This document shows, one piece after another, positions 48,161 through 57,288 of a DNA stretch of 64,000 nucleotides. A program made the translations under genes and the position numbers. Origin of the DNA: Bacillota bacterium (lineage in GTDB: Bacteria; Bacillota; Bacilli; Paenibacillales; UBA4045); the NCBI GenBank assembly GCA_023441055.1, contig JAEZQY010000061.1, positions 1 through 64,000 on the forward strand, given 5' to 3'. Position 1 is the stretch's first letter; every line of letters starts with the position of its first letter. The notes beneath the pieces are model-generated. The model did not search any database, had not been told where the DNA came from, and saw only the letters and a program-made list of their open reading frames with translations.

Positions 48161-51056
48161 CGAGGTAACTGTGCTTGATGGAGAGGAGGGGCAGCGCTTG
48201 CGATTGATTAGATTGTCTGATGATAAGTTTGCGAAGCGGGTAATGGGCAAGTATGGCTGGTCGATCGGTCAATCCAGCAATCGTCGCGGCCTGTTGATCT
48301 ATCGAACGGAGCCCAAGCACGGACAGTTCACTTCCACCCCGATGCATATTGATGTACACATACGCAGTATCCGGTCGATGCTGCATATGCATGCGTTGAC
48401 CATAAACCAGCAGTCCCACCAAGAGCGAGTGGTCGAGCGAACCTCTCGGAATCTGCGTCAGACATGGAGAGAGACGAAGGAACGTGTCATCCTGCAGCCA
48501 CAAGCAGTGGAACAGTCTGCTCCGCGTACAACGAATAATCGTGAGATGAGTGAGGTAACGCCGTCTAAGTTTGTCAACAGGCAGAAGCAACAAGTCGACC
48601 AAACTCAGCTGCATGTCGATTACAATGAAGTGTTCCATAACTACCAGTCGCAACAGGGCGAGCTAACCAGAGACTATGTTTATAACACGATTAATCAAGC
48701 AAATTTATGGATTCGAAATCAATCATGGTGGCGATCAATGACTGCAAGGCAGCTGATCGCTCATGCCCTTATAAGCAAGGATAATGCGATACGTCATATG
48801 GACGGTAGAGACCATATGCAGAGTAGATCGACACTGGGCAATCAGTATCAGATCGAATGGAAGCGTCAGTCCAATGCGTCAGTCGTTATCGTAAACCGGA
48901 AGCAAGCGGCACAGGAACAGCGACTGCTTCGTGATTACGCGCTGATTCAACAGATGCGACAGTTCATTCCTAGCAATCGCGAGCCGCTCGATGCACGCAT
49001 CAGTCAGCCTCGCGCATCCGATCGATTCGAGTCATCACCACGGATGGAAGACAATCGGCACAGACTTGCCCGGAGCACGGTGAATGGGCAATCTGTATTG
49101 TCGCCATCTCCTGACATTGGGCGCCGCACAGTGGCAGTTGTGTCACGCCCGAACATGATAGTCAGCCAGGCGCAAACGTCTACCAATAATCAAGAGCAAT
49201 GGTATAATCAACCGTCTGTTGATTCAACTCTGCCAATCGGTCCGCGCGTACAGCGTGTGACAGGCGTGCAATCAGGCCTGCCACCGATCTATGCCTATGC
49301 ATCTCGCAATGGTCAATACTTGTCTAGTTCTCAATCCCAATCGGCATTGCCATCTATGGTTGACAATACCGGTCATACCGCTCCATATCGCAATGCGATC
49401 CTGATCCCGAGGAGCGCGCTCATCCATCACAAGCTCCAGGAATCCATACAAACCCGGAGGATGCAGCGACAGAGGAATGAGGGAAGCCAGTCGCCTCCCT
49501 CCAGTCAGCGCTCTAACATTGCAGGTGAGAGCGCAGCTATACAGAGGACGGCGCATCATGTTCAGGTGGTTGTGCGACATGGTAATGTGGTGACTCCACG
49601 CAGCGCAACCGAGGTGCTTCGCATAGATCAACCAGCACGCAGTCATCCGTCGCCATTGAGCCAATCCCAGCGCAACCATAATGACAGTTATGGTCAGGAG
49701 CAGGGGGGCGCTCGATCTGATGGCAGCATGTCAGACAACATGAATGTCCCAATTAGGCAAGCATCGGTTACGCAGGCTCAGCTCCTGAACCAGGTGCTGA
49801 GGCATATGCCGTTAATCGAGCCACCGCCTGCGAATATCAGACATATCAGCAACTCGATGCTCCAACGCGCGGATGGACAGGCTGCGGCAAGCCCTGTAGC
49901 GGATGCGTTCCGCTGGTCTGCGCACCGCATAACGGGGAATCCGATAAGGATGATTAATCGTACCGCGGGAGTAAGTTCACCGGCAGTTCACAAATCCAAC
50001 CGAATGGCCCAGCAGCTAAGTCTTGACAGAACGACCGATCAGAGTATGAGTATGCTGGCACAATCTCAACAGATGATTAGGAATGAGCTGTCAGAATCGT
50101 CCGCGCCTAGAGCTGCCAGCGTAATCATAACGAGACGGACAGTCGAGGAGAGACGCGCCAGCCTAGATCAATCCGTCCGTCCGTATGATCAGCATCAATC
50201 AACAGTTCAGCAACGCATTGTTCAGCAGCATCGATCAGCCGAGCAGCGGCAGCCTGGCTCGCGGCAACAGCTGCTCGTACAGCCGTCCACGGCACCGACC
50301 ATTCAGGCCAACCAGAAGCGAAGCCTGCTCGAGCAGACACCTATGGCGCATATCGCGACGTCATCAGCGACACAGCCGCCAGCCGCTCAGGCTCAGCCGA
50401 CAACCACACCGCAGTCTCAAGTGCAGCAGGTGATTGAACAGCAGATCAACACCCAGCAAGTGACGAATCATACGGAGACACATATCCATATGGATTCGCT
50501 CGGCGGCATCGCGCGTTCGCGCGCAGTGACACAATCCTTCGTCAGGCAGTTGACGGAACGGACGATCCATCGGCGAACGAATCAGAGTCGCTTAATTAAT
50601 CGCACGCAGGCGCGCACGATGACGATGATGAATCGTGTCAATCAGCTTCACGCGACGACCGTGACCACGCACCGCCAGCTTGCCGGCAGCCTGCCCACGG
50701 ACCAACACACAACGCAAGCCCAGGCGGCGATTGCGCCAGACGCCATGCTCCCATTGATCCAGCGTTCGCAACGGTCGGCAACCGCGGGTCCTGAACAGCC
50801 TGCAGCGCTGACACGCGCTCCAGTGCGAGCCGAGCCAGTTCGATTGGAGGTTCCAGCCAGACGCGTGACAGAGCAGAGCAATCAAGAGCCTGTCATACGC
50901 TCGTTGGAGCACGCGATCAAGTCAGTCGAGCAGGAGCTGAATCAGGCGAAGGAGCAATGGGCGAAGCCCAGTCTGTCCATCAATCAACTGGCTGACCAGA
51001 TGTATAAGGAATTCTCGCGCCGCATTCGTCATGAGCAGCAGCGCAGAGGACTATGA
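48150..51056 (+). CDS. Gln/Arg/Ser-rich 968-aa protein of the eCIS operon
   Basis: 968 aa, not recognised. About residues 1-110 look folded (RLRLIRLSDDKFAKRVMGKYGWSIGQ, FTSTPMHIDVHIRSIRSMLH); the rest is low-complexity, rich in Gln, Arg, Ser and Thr, with few hydrophobics (e.g. TTTPQSQVQQVIEQQINTQQ) and helical coiled-coil-like ends (SLEHAIKSVEQELNQAKEQW). Composition and length would suit a tape-measure or lumen protein, for which no other gene is evident, or a cargo-binding scaffold. It lies between tube 2 and the LysM adaptor, roughly where Afp6 sits. GGAAAGTGA is six bases before ATG 48150; TTG 48198, after AGGAGGGG, is an alternative that drops 16 residues. Real coding is supported by its size in a tight operon. 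Confidence 0.8.
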   Translation: MARNEVTVLDGEEGQRLRLIRLSDDKFAKRVMGKYGWSIGQSSNRRGLLIYRTEPKHGQFTSTPMHIDVHIRSIRSMLHMHALTINQQSHQERVVERTSRNLRQTWRETKERVILQPQAVEQSAPRTTNNREMSEVTPSKFVNRQKQQVDQTQLHVDYNEVFHNYQSQQGELTRDYVYNTINQANLWIRNQSWWRSMTARQLIAHALISKDNAIRHMDGRDHMQSRSTLGNQYQIEWKRQSNASVVIVNRKQAAQEQRLLRDYALIQQMRQFIPSNREPLDARISQPRASDRFESSPRMEDNRHRLARSTVNGQSVLSPSPDIGRRTVAVVSRPNMIVSQAQTSTNNQEQWYNQPSVDSTLPIGPRVQRVTGVQSGLPPIYAYASRNGQYLSSSQSQSALPSMVDNTGHTAPYRNAILIPRSALIHHKLQESIQTRRMQRQRNEGSQSPPSSQRSNIAGESAAIQRTAHHVQVVVRHGNVVTPRSATEVLRIDQPARSHPSPLSQSQRNHNDSYGQEQGGARSDGSMSDNMNVPIRQASVTQAQLLNQVLRHMPLIEPPPANIRHISNSMLQRADGQAAASPVADAFRWSAHRITGNPIRMINRTAGVSSPAVHKSNRMAQQLSLDRTTDQSMSMLAQSQQMIRNELSESSAPRAASVIITRRTVEERRASLDQSVRPYDQHQSTVQQRIVQQHRSAEQRQPGSRQQLLVQPSTAPTIQANQKRSLLEQTPMAHIATSSATQPPAAQAQPTTTPQSQVQQVIEQQINTQQVTNHTETHIHMDSLGGIARSRAVTQSFVRQLTERTIHRRTNQSRLINRTQARTMTMMNRVNQLHATTVTTHRQLAGSLPTDQHTTQAQAAIAPDAMLPLIQRSQRSATAGPEQPAALTRAPVRAEPVRLEVPARRVTEQSNQEPVIRSLEHAIKSVEQELNQAKEQWAKPSLSINQLADQMYKEFSRRIRHEQQRRGL

Positions 51057-51085
51057 GGCATCGTTACGGAATAACGTCCGCTAGA

Positions 51086-51127
51086 TGGTCGACAACCGTC
51101 AGTAAAGCGTTGACAGGTTGTCGACCA
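51086..51127. promoter_or_regulatory. Long inverted repeat with internal -35 element
   Basis: TGGTCGACAACC (51086-51097) and GGTTGTCGACCA (51116-51127) are perfect 12-bp arms; GTCA/TGAC extends the stem inwards by 4 bp. TTGACA at 51110-51115 is a perfect -35, with AAGAAT (51132-51137) as a possible -10 at 16 bases. It could be an internal promoter with an operator, or an mRNA-processing hairpin. There is no T tract. Confidence 0.55.
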
Positions 51128-51175
51128 AAGCAAGAATTAACTCGATAACGAGCCATGAGAAGGCGGTGAAGAGTA

Positions 51176-51805
51176 GTGGCGCTTAAGAAAGCAATGATCT
51201 TGGTCCATCGCGGACCGGTGACCGATCGGGTGGACGTGCTGTTTAATCCTAGCGAATATGCGCTGGACTCCTCCAATCAGTATTCCTGGCAGACCATACC
51301 GGGTCTGTCGCAACCGATTGCGCAGTTCGTAAGCGGTGAAGCGACGACACTGACGATGGACCTGTTCTTCGATACGTATGAGCAGATGATGGATGTGCGC
51401 AAGCACACTGGTAAGATTGTAAACATGCTGGACGTCGATAAGGATCTGCATGCGCCGCCGCTCTGTAAATTTGTATGGGGCAGCCTGCAATTCAAGGGGA
51501 TTGTAGAGAAGGTGTCGCAGAAGTACACGATGTTCCTGGATTCTGGCATTCCGGTAAGAGCAACGCTGAATGTGACGTTCCGAGCGATTCAGAGCATTAA
51601 GGAACAGTTCAAGCATATCCCGCGCCAGTCCGCGGACCGCACGAAGCAGCGCACAGTCAAGCAAGGCGATCAGCTCTGGCAGATTGCCGCAGAGGAGTAC
51701 GAAGATCCAGGATTGTGGAGAGAGATTGCTCGAGCGAACGGCATAGCGAATCCCAAGCGGCTGGAGCCTGGCTCCGTGATCAAGATCCCGCGATTATATG
51801 GGTAA
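51176..51805 (+). CDS. LysM-containing tube/baseplate adaptor (Afp7/Pvc7-like)
   Basis: 209 aa. Residues 1-150 follow the CIS tube-protein pattern (VDVLFNPSEYALDSSNQYSW, PGLSQPIAQFVSGEATTLTMDLFFDTYE, LCKFVWGSLQFKGIVEKVSQKYTMFLDSGIPVRATLNVTF). The C-terminal 50 residues are a LysM domain (TVKQGDQLWQIAAEEYEDPGLWREIARANGI...GSVIKIP). In eCIS and phages such proteins connect tube and baseplate hub. GTG 51176 has AAGGCGGTGA about eight bases upstream. The spike-hub gene follows 17 bases later. Confidence 0.95.
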   Translation: MALKKAMILVHRGPVTDRVDVLFNPSEYALDSSNQYSWQTIPGLSQPIAQFVSGEATTLTMDLFFDTYEQMMDVRKHTGKIVNMLDVDKDLHAPPLCKFVWGSLQFKGIVEKVSQKYTMFLDSGIPVRATLNVTFRAIQSIKEQFKHIPRQSADRTKQRTVKQGDQLWQIAAEEYEDPGLWREIARANGIANPKRLEPGSVIKIPRLYG

Positions 51806-51822
51806 GATGAGGGTGAACGGCA

Positions 51823-52923
51823 ATGTCCAATATCAAGCTCGGTACGGAGAAATATACATTCGATGCACTCGAGAAGAAGTATCGTAATTTTATTGCGCCG
51901 ACATTCAAGCTGCTAATTGCGAACAAGGATGCAGTCCGTGAGGGGATGGCCATTACCGAGCTCTCGGTGGAGACGACCGCCGAGGAGGAGTCCGACACGG
52001 TGAGCTTCACAATCGGCAATGCCTACAACGCGGTCTCCCGCGACTTCCAGTGGCTGGACAAGCTGCTCGTGCTCGGCAAGACGCTGGAGGTGCACTTGGG
52101 CTACACGGACCGGCTCGAGCCCGTCTTCTTCGGCTACATAACCGCGGTCAATGTGAAGTTTCCCAAGGGTGGTACGCCTAAGCTGACTGTTACAGGAATG
52201 GATCTCTCGTTCAAAATGATGCGCGGCCGCAACGCTAAGTCCTGGGCCAATAAGAAAATCTCAGACGTGGTCAAGGAGATCGGTCAGCAATACGGGGCGA
52301 ATAGCTTCGTGATCGACCCTACGGACAAGGTGCTTCCGAGCCTGCCGAAGAAGCCGGATAACGACTATCAATTTCTGCAGGAATTGGCGCAGACCTTAAA
52401 CTATGACTTCTTCCTGGTAGGCAAGACGCTTTATTTTCGCAAGAAGAATAAAACGAAGACCCCGCTGATGACGCTCTCCTGGGGGAAGCATCTGATGAGC
52501 TTCAATGTGCAGCAGAATATAGCCGATCAGGTGACCAAGGTGATCGCGCGAAGCTGGGATCCGAAGACGCAGAAGGTGACTGAAGCATCGACGACATCCG
52601 TTAATAAGATCGGTACGAACTCGAAGACCGGTGCCGATCTGCTCAAGACGCTGGGCACATTCGAGGAGTACATCTATGTGAATGCTGAGGATGCGCAGGA
52701 TGCCAAGACGAAGGCGGAGGCGGTTATGAATGAGCGGGCTATGAAGCTCGTGACGGGAACCGGGGAATGCATCGGACTTCCTGAGATTCGGGCGGGCCGA
52801 TATATGAAGCTGGACGGACTGGGAGCACGGCTGAATCAGCCCTATTATATTAGCAGCGCGACGCATACGATCGATGATTCCGGTTATGTGACAGAATTCG
52901 AGGTTCAAGGAAATGCGGTGTAG
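51823..52923 (+). CDS. Spike hub protein (gpD/gp27-like part of VgrG/Pvc8)
   Basis: 366 aa. NFIAPTFKLLIANKDAVREGMAITELSVETTAEEESDTVSFTIGNAY, LGYTDRLEPVFFGYITAVNVKFPKGGTPKLTVTGMDLSF and YYISSATHTIDDSGYVTEFEVQGNA are typical of the late-control-D / gp27-like hub. It forms a trimeric platform under the tube. In Afp8/Pvc8 and VgrG this is fused to the spike; here the spike is a separate gene starting three bases after the stop codon. The ATG follows GAGGGTGAACGGC. Confidence 0.93.
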   Translation: MSNIKLGTEKYTFDALEKKYRNFIAPTFKLLIANKDAVREGMAITELSVETTAEEESDTVSFTIGNAYNAVSRDFQWLDKLLVLGKTLEVHLGYTDRLEPVFFGYITAVNVKFPKGGTPKLTVTGMDLSFKMMRGRNAKSWANKKISDVVKEIGQQYGANSFVIDPTDKVLPSLPKKPDNDYQFLQELAQTLNYDFFLVGKTLYFRKKNKTKTPLMTLSWGKHLMSFNVQQNIADQVTKVIARSWDPKTQKVTEASTTSVNKIGTNSKTGADLLKTLGTFEEYIYVNAEDAQDAKTKAEAVMNERAMKLVTGTGECIGLPEIRAGRYMKLDGLGARLNQPYYISSATHTIDDSGYVTEFEVQGNAV

Positions 52924-52926
52924 ACG

Positions 52927-53652
52927 ATGAATGGATTATTCGATTCGCTGAACAACATGAATGATAAGATGATGGGTCTGGTGAACGGTGTCTATATCGG
53001 CATCGTCACGAATAATAAGGATCCGGACAAGACTGGTCGCATTAAGGTGAAGATTCCGGTGCTCGATCCTGATAAGGAGACCGATTGGGTGCGTGTCGCC
53101 TATCTGGGGGCCGGGCCGGGCCGCGGCTTCATGGTTGTGCCGGAGGTGGCCGATGAGGTTATTCTCGCCTTCCAGATGGGGGACATTCGTGAGCCGATTG
53201 TGATCGGGAGCTTGTGGAGCACTAAGCATAAGCCGCCTGCCGGAATGGATGACAAGAATGATATTCGGAAGATTACTTCTCGCGCTGGGCATGAGATTAT
53301 TCTGGATGATAAGAATGGCGACGGTAAGGTGACGATCAAGACCAAGGAAGGCTATAAGCTGGACATTCAGGAGAAGACAGAAACGATCAAGCTGCAGGAT
53401 AAGAGCGGCCAGCATCTGCTGACGATCAAGGGCGGGGCCGGCGGAATGGTGGAACTCAAGAGCGGCGGGACGAAAATAATGATCAATAACAAGGGCGATG
53501 CCGTCATCGAGAGCGCCAAGAGCGTGAAGCTTAAGTCCACGCAAGTGACGATTGAGGCCGCAGCGAACCTGGACCTGAAGGCGGGAGCCATGCTCAACAT
53601 TAAGTCGGACGGCATGCTGACCCTGAAGGGCTCGATGGTGAAGATCAATTGA
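52927..53652 (+). CDS. Spike protein with OB fold and beta-helix (gpV/gp5-C-like)
   Basis: 241 aa. OB-fold region about 20-110 (NGVYIGIVTNNKDPDKTGRIKVKIPVLD, GRGFMVVPEVADEVILAFQMGD, PIVIGSLWSTKHKPP), then from about 115 a repetitive beta-helix with short alternating strands (GKVTIKTKEGYKLDIQEKTETIKL ... VTIEAAANLDLKAGAMLNIKSDGMLTLKGS). It is the needle that pierces the target membrane. A PAAR tip protein (Afp10) is not seen next to it. It is tightly coupled with the hub gene upstream. Confidence 0.94.
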   Translation: MNGLFDSLNNMNDKMMGLVNGVYIGIVTNNKDPDKTGRIKVKIPVLDPDKETDWVRVAYLGAGPGRGFMVVPEVADEVILAFQMGDIREPIVIGSLWSTKHKPPAGMDDKNDIRKITSRAGHEIILDDKNGDGKVTIKTKEGYKLDIQEKTETIKLQDKSGQHLLTIKGGAGGMVELKSGGTKIMINNKGDAVIESAKSVKLKSTQVTIEAAANLDLKAGAMLNIKSDGMLTLKGSMVKIN

Positions 53653-53664
53653 CGCGGTTAACGT

Positions 53665-53704
53665 GAAGTCAACGGAAGTGAACGGAAGTCGACGAAGATC
53701 AACG
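53665..53704. repeat. 10-bp tandem repeat before the gp25 gene
   Basis: GAAGTCAACG, GAAGTGAACG, GAAGTCGACG and AAGATCAACG stand in direct tandem, a period of one DNA helical turn. It lies in the 74-base gap between spike and wedge genes; no coding function is apparent. Confidence 0.7.
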
Positions 53705-53726
53705 CGAGTTAGTGAGGGGGCTGTCA

Positions 53727-54128
53727 ATGTCTAAGGAGTTTCTGGGCCGCGGCTGGAAGTTTCCGATCGAGGTCGATCGGGCGACAGGCCGGATCAAGCA
53801 GAGCGAGCATGAGGAGGATATTGCGGAGGCAATCCGGATTATTATCTGGACCGCTAAGGGAGAGCGTCTGATGCGCCCCGACTTCGGCTGTGGGATTGAT
53901 CGCTATCTGTTCGAGGGCAATGATGATACGACGCTGCGATTGATCGAGGCGGAAGTCGAAGAGGCGATCCGCATGTGGGAGCCCCGTGTGAATGAAGTGG
54001 AAGTGACGGTAGAACGCGACGCCGCACATGAGGAGCGTCTGCTCATCCATGTACAGTATGAAGTCCGGAACACGAATAACCTGTTCAACCAGGTGTATCC
54101 CTTCTATCTCTATGAAGGATCAATTTAA
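53727..54128 (+). CDS. gp25-like baseplate wedge protein (Afp9/Pvc9)
   Basis: 133 aa: FLGRGWKFPIEVDRATGRIKQSEHEEDIAEAIRIIIWTAKGERLMRPDFGCGIDRYLFE is the standard gp25/TssE-like sequence; the E-x-x-R sheath-initiation motif is present (GERLMRPDFG). It starts sheath polymerisation at the baseplate. ATG 53727 has GTGAGGGGG about seven bases upstream; the in-frame GTG at 53712 is part of that site. The first baseplate-J gene follows 18 bases later. Confidence 0.96.
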   Translation: MSKEFLGRGWKFPIEVDRATGRIKQSEHEEDIAEAIRIIIWTAKGERLMRPDFGCGIDRYLFEGNDDTTLRLIEAEVEEAIRMWEPRVNEVEVTVERDAAHEERLLIHVQYEVRNTNNLFNQVYPFYLYEGSI

Positions 54129-54146
54129 ACTATCGGAGCGAATCGC

Positions 54147-57100
54147 ATGACTAGTTCTAACATGGGCAGCGGGCCATTGTCCGACTTCCCCACGATTGAT
54201 GAACGGAATATGGAACAGTTGATTGAGCAGATCAAGCGCCTGGCGCCAGCCTATACGCCGGAATGGCGATTCCGCCCCGACGATCCCGATCCGGGTACGG
54301 CGTTGTCCTTGATGTTCGCGCATCTGCTCGCTGGCAATATCGAACGTCTGAATCAGGTGCCCAGTAAGAGCTTCCTAGCCTTCCTCAACCGGTTTCATGT
54401 GGAGCTGGCACAGGCGCGTCCGGCACTGGCGCAGGTGATCTTCGAGCTGACGGAAGGGACACCAGAGTCGGTGCTGGTTGAACAGGGTACTCAGCTTGCG
54501 GCGACTGTGCCAGGGGAGGCAGAGCCTGTCCTGTTCGAGACAGCACGCACGATTCTACTGACAACTGCGAGGCTGCTGGATGTGCTCACCGTCAGTCCGA
54601 AGCTGGATCGCATTGTCCGATTAATGGATGGCGGCGTCTATGGTGCACTCGATTTAGAGGGGCGGGGGACTGCGCTGTTCGGGCTAGAGGGTGATAATCT
54701 GCAGGAGCATGCCATGTATCTGCAGCATGATTATCTGTTCCTGCTCAAGCATCCGGCCTTCTTGGAGATTGCTGTATTCAATTCGAAGAATATACACACG
54801 GTTGACGAGTCTGTTCAGCTGTTAGCAGACACCAGTAAGGTGATCTGGGAATTTTACAGCAATGGTGCATGGTCGCCATTCGACCGTGTATATGGTCATG
54901 CGTCTATTATTCGATTGGTCAAGCTGACGAAGCAGACCTTCGATCGCTATTCGCATCAGGGTGTCGATGGGTATTGGATACGCTGCCGCGCACGCTCACT
55001 GGATGAACAGACGGGTGGGAGTGAGCTCAGCAAGGTGCAATTCGATCGCCTGCTGCTCAAGAGTGAATACGCGGCTCCTAGGGATGAGGACGGCATTACA
55101 CCTGACCGCCTGTACCATAATGATATGCAGCTAGATATGTCAGATGGCTATATGCCGTTCGGTGACTTCTTCGCGATGTTCGGGTTGTTCTATATTTCCA
55201 GTGAAGAAGTTCTTTCCAAGCGGGGTGCATCGGTCACGCTGCATTTCGATGCAGAAATTCGTCAGCATGTGCTCGTCCCGGAAGGACCGCCTCAGATCAA
55301 CTGGAAGATGGTCATGAAGCGGCATGAAATCGATAAGACGGAGAGCTATGATCCAGTCACGGTATCGACCATTCAGTGGGAGTATTGGAATGGCAGCGCA
55401 TGGGTGCTGCTGCCGGTAAATGTCCAATCGCAGAAGGTGTTCAGCACGCCCTGGGAAGGGGTAGTCTCCAAGGAAATTACCTTCGTCTGCCCAGTGGATA
55501 TGGAGCAGACTCTCGTGAATGCGGAAGAGAATTATTGGATAAGAGGTCGCATTATTCAGGTCATGAACGCTTATTCGCCTAAAGCGATTTATTATTCGCC
55601 TGTTATTCATGATATGAAGCTGCGCTTCGGGTATGAAGAGCCGGCTCAGCCGCCTCAGCAGCTCTTTATTGTGAATAATCTAGATGTCAGGGAACGTACG
55701 AGTGAGGTGCAGACGGGCAGCTACGCGATGCGTCCGTTCATCCCGCTGGATGGACGATACCCGGCATTATGGTTAGGGTTTGATACCCCGCCATCGCGCG
55801 GTCCGATTAATCTGTATTGGCTGCTGAATGATCGCCGATTGGCCGAAGAGGATGTCCCCTTCATGGAGTGGGAATATCTGCGCAAGAACGGTGCCTCCGC
55901 TAGTTGGTCTACGCTGGCGGTAGCGGACGAGACGAATGGCTTCAGCAGGAGCGGCGACCTGCAACTGGTCGGCCCACAGGACTTTGCACTGGCTACTTAC
56001 TATGGTGTGGAACGCTATTGGATCCGCGTAGTAAACCGAGATGGTCGTTATGATCTCGAGGATGAATCTGCTCATGTACCCCGGTTACGAGGCTTATTCC
56101 TGAATGCGACACTTGCGGTCCAGCAGGAGACGATCCCGGATGAGCTTCCCGTTCGTCTGCAAGACTATGATTCCGCTGAGGAGCAGGTAAGCGAGTGTTA
56201 TGTGCTGGCGCGCACGCCGGTGCTCTCTGAGGAGGTCTGGGTGGATGAGACCGGAACGCTGTCTCGCGATGAACTCGATCTGCTGATACAGGATGAAGAG
56301 CAGGTCGATCTGGTCCGAGATTCGGAGAAGGAGCTGCTGCGCGTCTGGGTTCGTTATTATGCGGTCGACCAGTTCCTGCGATCAGGACCGCATGACAGGC
56401 ATTACCGAATCGATCGCGCGAGCGGTCGCATCACCTTCGGCGATGGCAAGCATGGCAGAAAGCCGCAGCTGTCCGGCGACGATAGCGTGCGCGTTACTTA
56501 TGCGACAGGGGGCGGCAAGCGGGGGAATGTGCCGGCGGATACGATCACGACCCTGCATGATTCGATCGCCTTCATAGACGGAGTCAGCAATCCATTCCCA
56601 GCTGCTGGAGGCTGCGATCATGGCACGGTAGAGGAAGCGACGATTCGCGGACCGAAGCTGTTCGCACACCGCAGACGCGGTGTGACGGCAGAGGACTTCG
56701 AATGGCTGACACGCGAGGCGCACCCGAATGTGGCGAAGGTTAGATGTCTGCCGAATGTGAATGCGAAGCTGGAGCGACAGCCTGGCGCGATATCGATTGT
56801 TGTCCTGCCGAAGTCTGGTGTAGGTAGCGGCGCGCACTTCCAGGAGCTTAAGCGCGTTGTCGAAGCCAGTCTGATGGAGAAGGCGGCATCCAATATCGCC
56901 TTCCCAGGAAGTCTGCAGGTTATTGAACCAGCATTGTTGGAAATTGGCGTACAGGCGACGGTATGGGTCAAGAGCATGGAAGATGTCGTGCCGGTGGAGC
57001 GGGAAATTATCCGCAAGCTCAACAGCTTCCTTGACCCGATCAACGGTAATGCGGACGGCCGGGGCTGGGAGATCGGACAAGTGATCCATCATTCGATGTT

Positions 57101-57275
57101 CTATGCGCTGCTTAAGTCAGTCGGACCAGTCACTCATATTCCGCAGCTCGCGCTGGATGTGTATAAGCTGGAGAATGGCGAGCGGCTCGAGTGGCATACC
57201 GAACGCATCGCAGAGGTGCAGCACGGCGTGTTCATCGCCGGCGAGCATCGCATAACGGTTGAAGTGAAGAGATGA
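54147..57275 (+). CDS. Baseplate J-like protein 1 (Afp11/Pvc11-like)
   Basis: 1042 aa. The opening FPTIDERNMEQLIEQIKRLAPAYTPEWRFRPDDPDPGTALSLMFAHLLAGNIERLNQVP and the core GRITFGDGKHGRKPQLSGDDSVRVTYATGGGKRGNVPADTITTL ... RGPKLFAHRRRGVTAEDFEWLTREAHPNVAKV are the baseplate-J signature of eCIS wedge proteins. A long central insert (about 330-740) has beta-sandwich-like repeats (WEYWNGSAWVLLPV, WEYLRKNGASASWSTL). It is the inner wedge arm of the baseplate. GGAG is eight bases ahead of the ATG. The second J-like protein follows 13 bases downstream. Confidence 0.94.
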   Translation: MTSSNMGSGPLSDFPTIDERNMEQLIEQIKRLAPAYTPEWRFRPDDPDPGTALSLMFAHLLAGNIERLNQVPSKSFLAFLNRFHVELAQARPALAQVIFELTEGTPESVLVEQGTQLAATVPGEAEPVLFETARTILLTTARLLDVLTVSPKLDRIVRLMDGGVYGALDLEGRGTALFGLEGDNLQEHAMYLQHDYLFLLKHPAFLEIAVFNSKNIHTVDESVQLLADTSKVIWEFYSNGAWSPFDRVYGHASIIRLVKLTKQTFDRYSHQGVDGYWIRCRARSLDEQTGGSELSKVQFDRLLLKSEYAAPRDEDGITPDRLYHNDMQLDMSDGYMPFGDFFAMFGLFYISSEEVLSKRGASVTLHFDAEIRQHVLVPEGPPQINWKMVMKRHEIDKTESYDPVTVSTIQWEYWNGSAWVLLPVNVQSQKVFSTPWEGVVSKEITFVCPVDMEQTLVNAEENYWIRGRIIQVMNAYSPKAIYYSPVIHDMKLRFGYEEPAQPPQQLFIVNNLDVRERTSEVQTGSYAMRPFIPLDGRYPALWLGFDTPPSRGPINLYWLLNDRRLAEEDVPFMEWEYLRKNGASASWSTLAVADETNGFSRSGDLQLVGPQDFALATYYGVERYWIRVVNRDGRYDLEDESAHVPRLRGLFLNATLAVQQETIPDELPVRLQDYDSAEEQVSECYVLARTPVLSEEVWVDETGTLSRDELDLLIQDEEQVDLVRDSEKELLRVWVRYYAVDQFLRSGPHDRHYRIDRASGRITFGDGKHGRKPQLSGDDSVRVTYATGGGKRGNVPADTITTLHDSIAFIDGVSNPFPAAGGCDHGTVEEATIRGPKLFAHRRRGVTAEDFEWLTREAHPNVAKVRCLPNVNAKLERQPGAISIVVLPKSGVGSGAHFQELKRVVEASLMEKAASNIAFPGSLQVIEPALLEIGVQATVWVKSMEDVVPVEREIIRKLNSFLDPINGNADGRGWEIGQVIHHSMFYALLKSVGPVTHIPQLALDVYKLENGERLEWHTERIAEVQHGVFIAGEHRITVEVKR

Positions 57276-57288
57276 AGGGGGAATCTGC

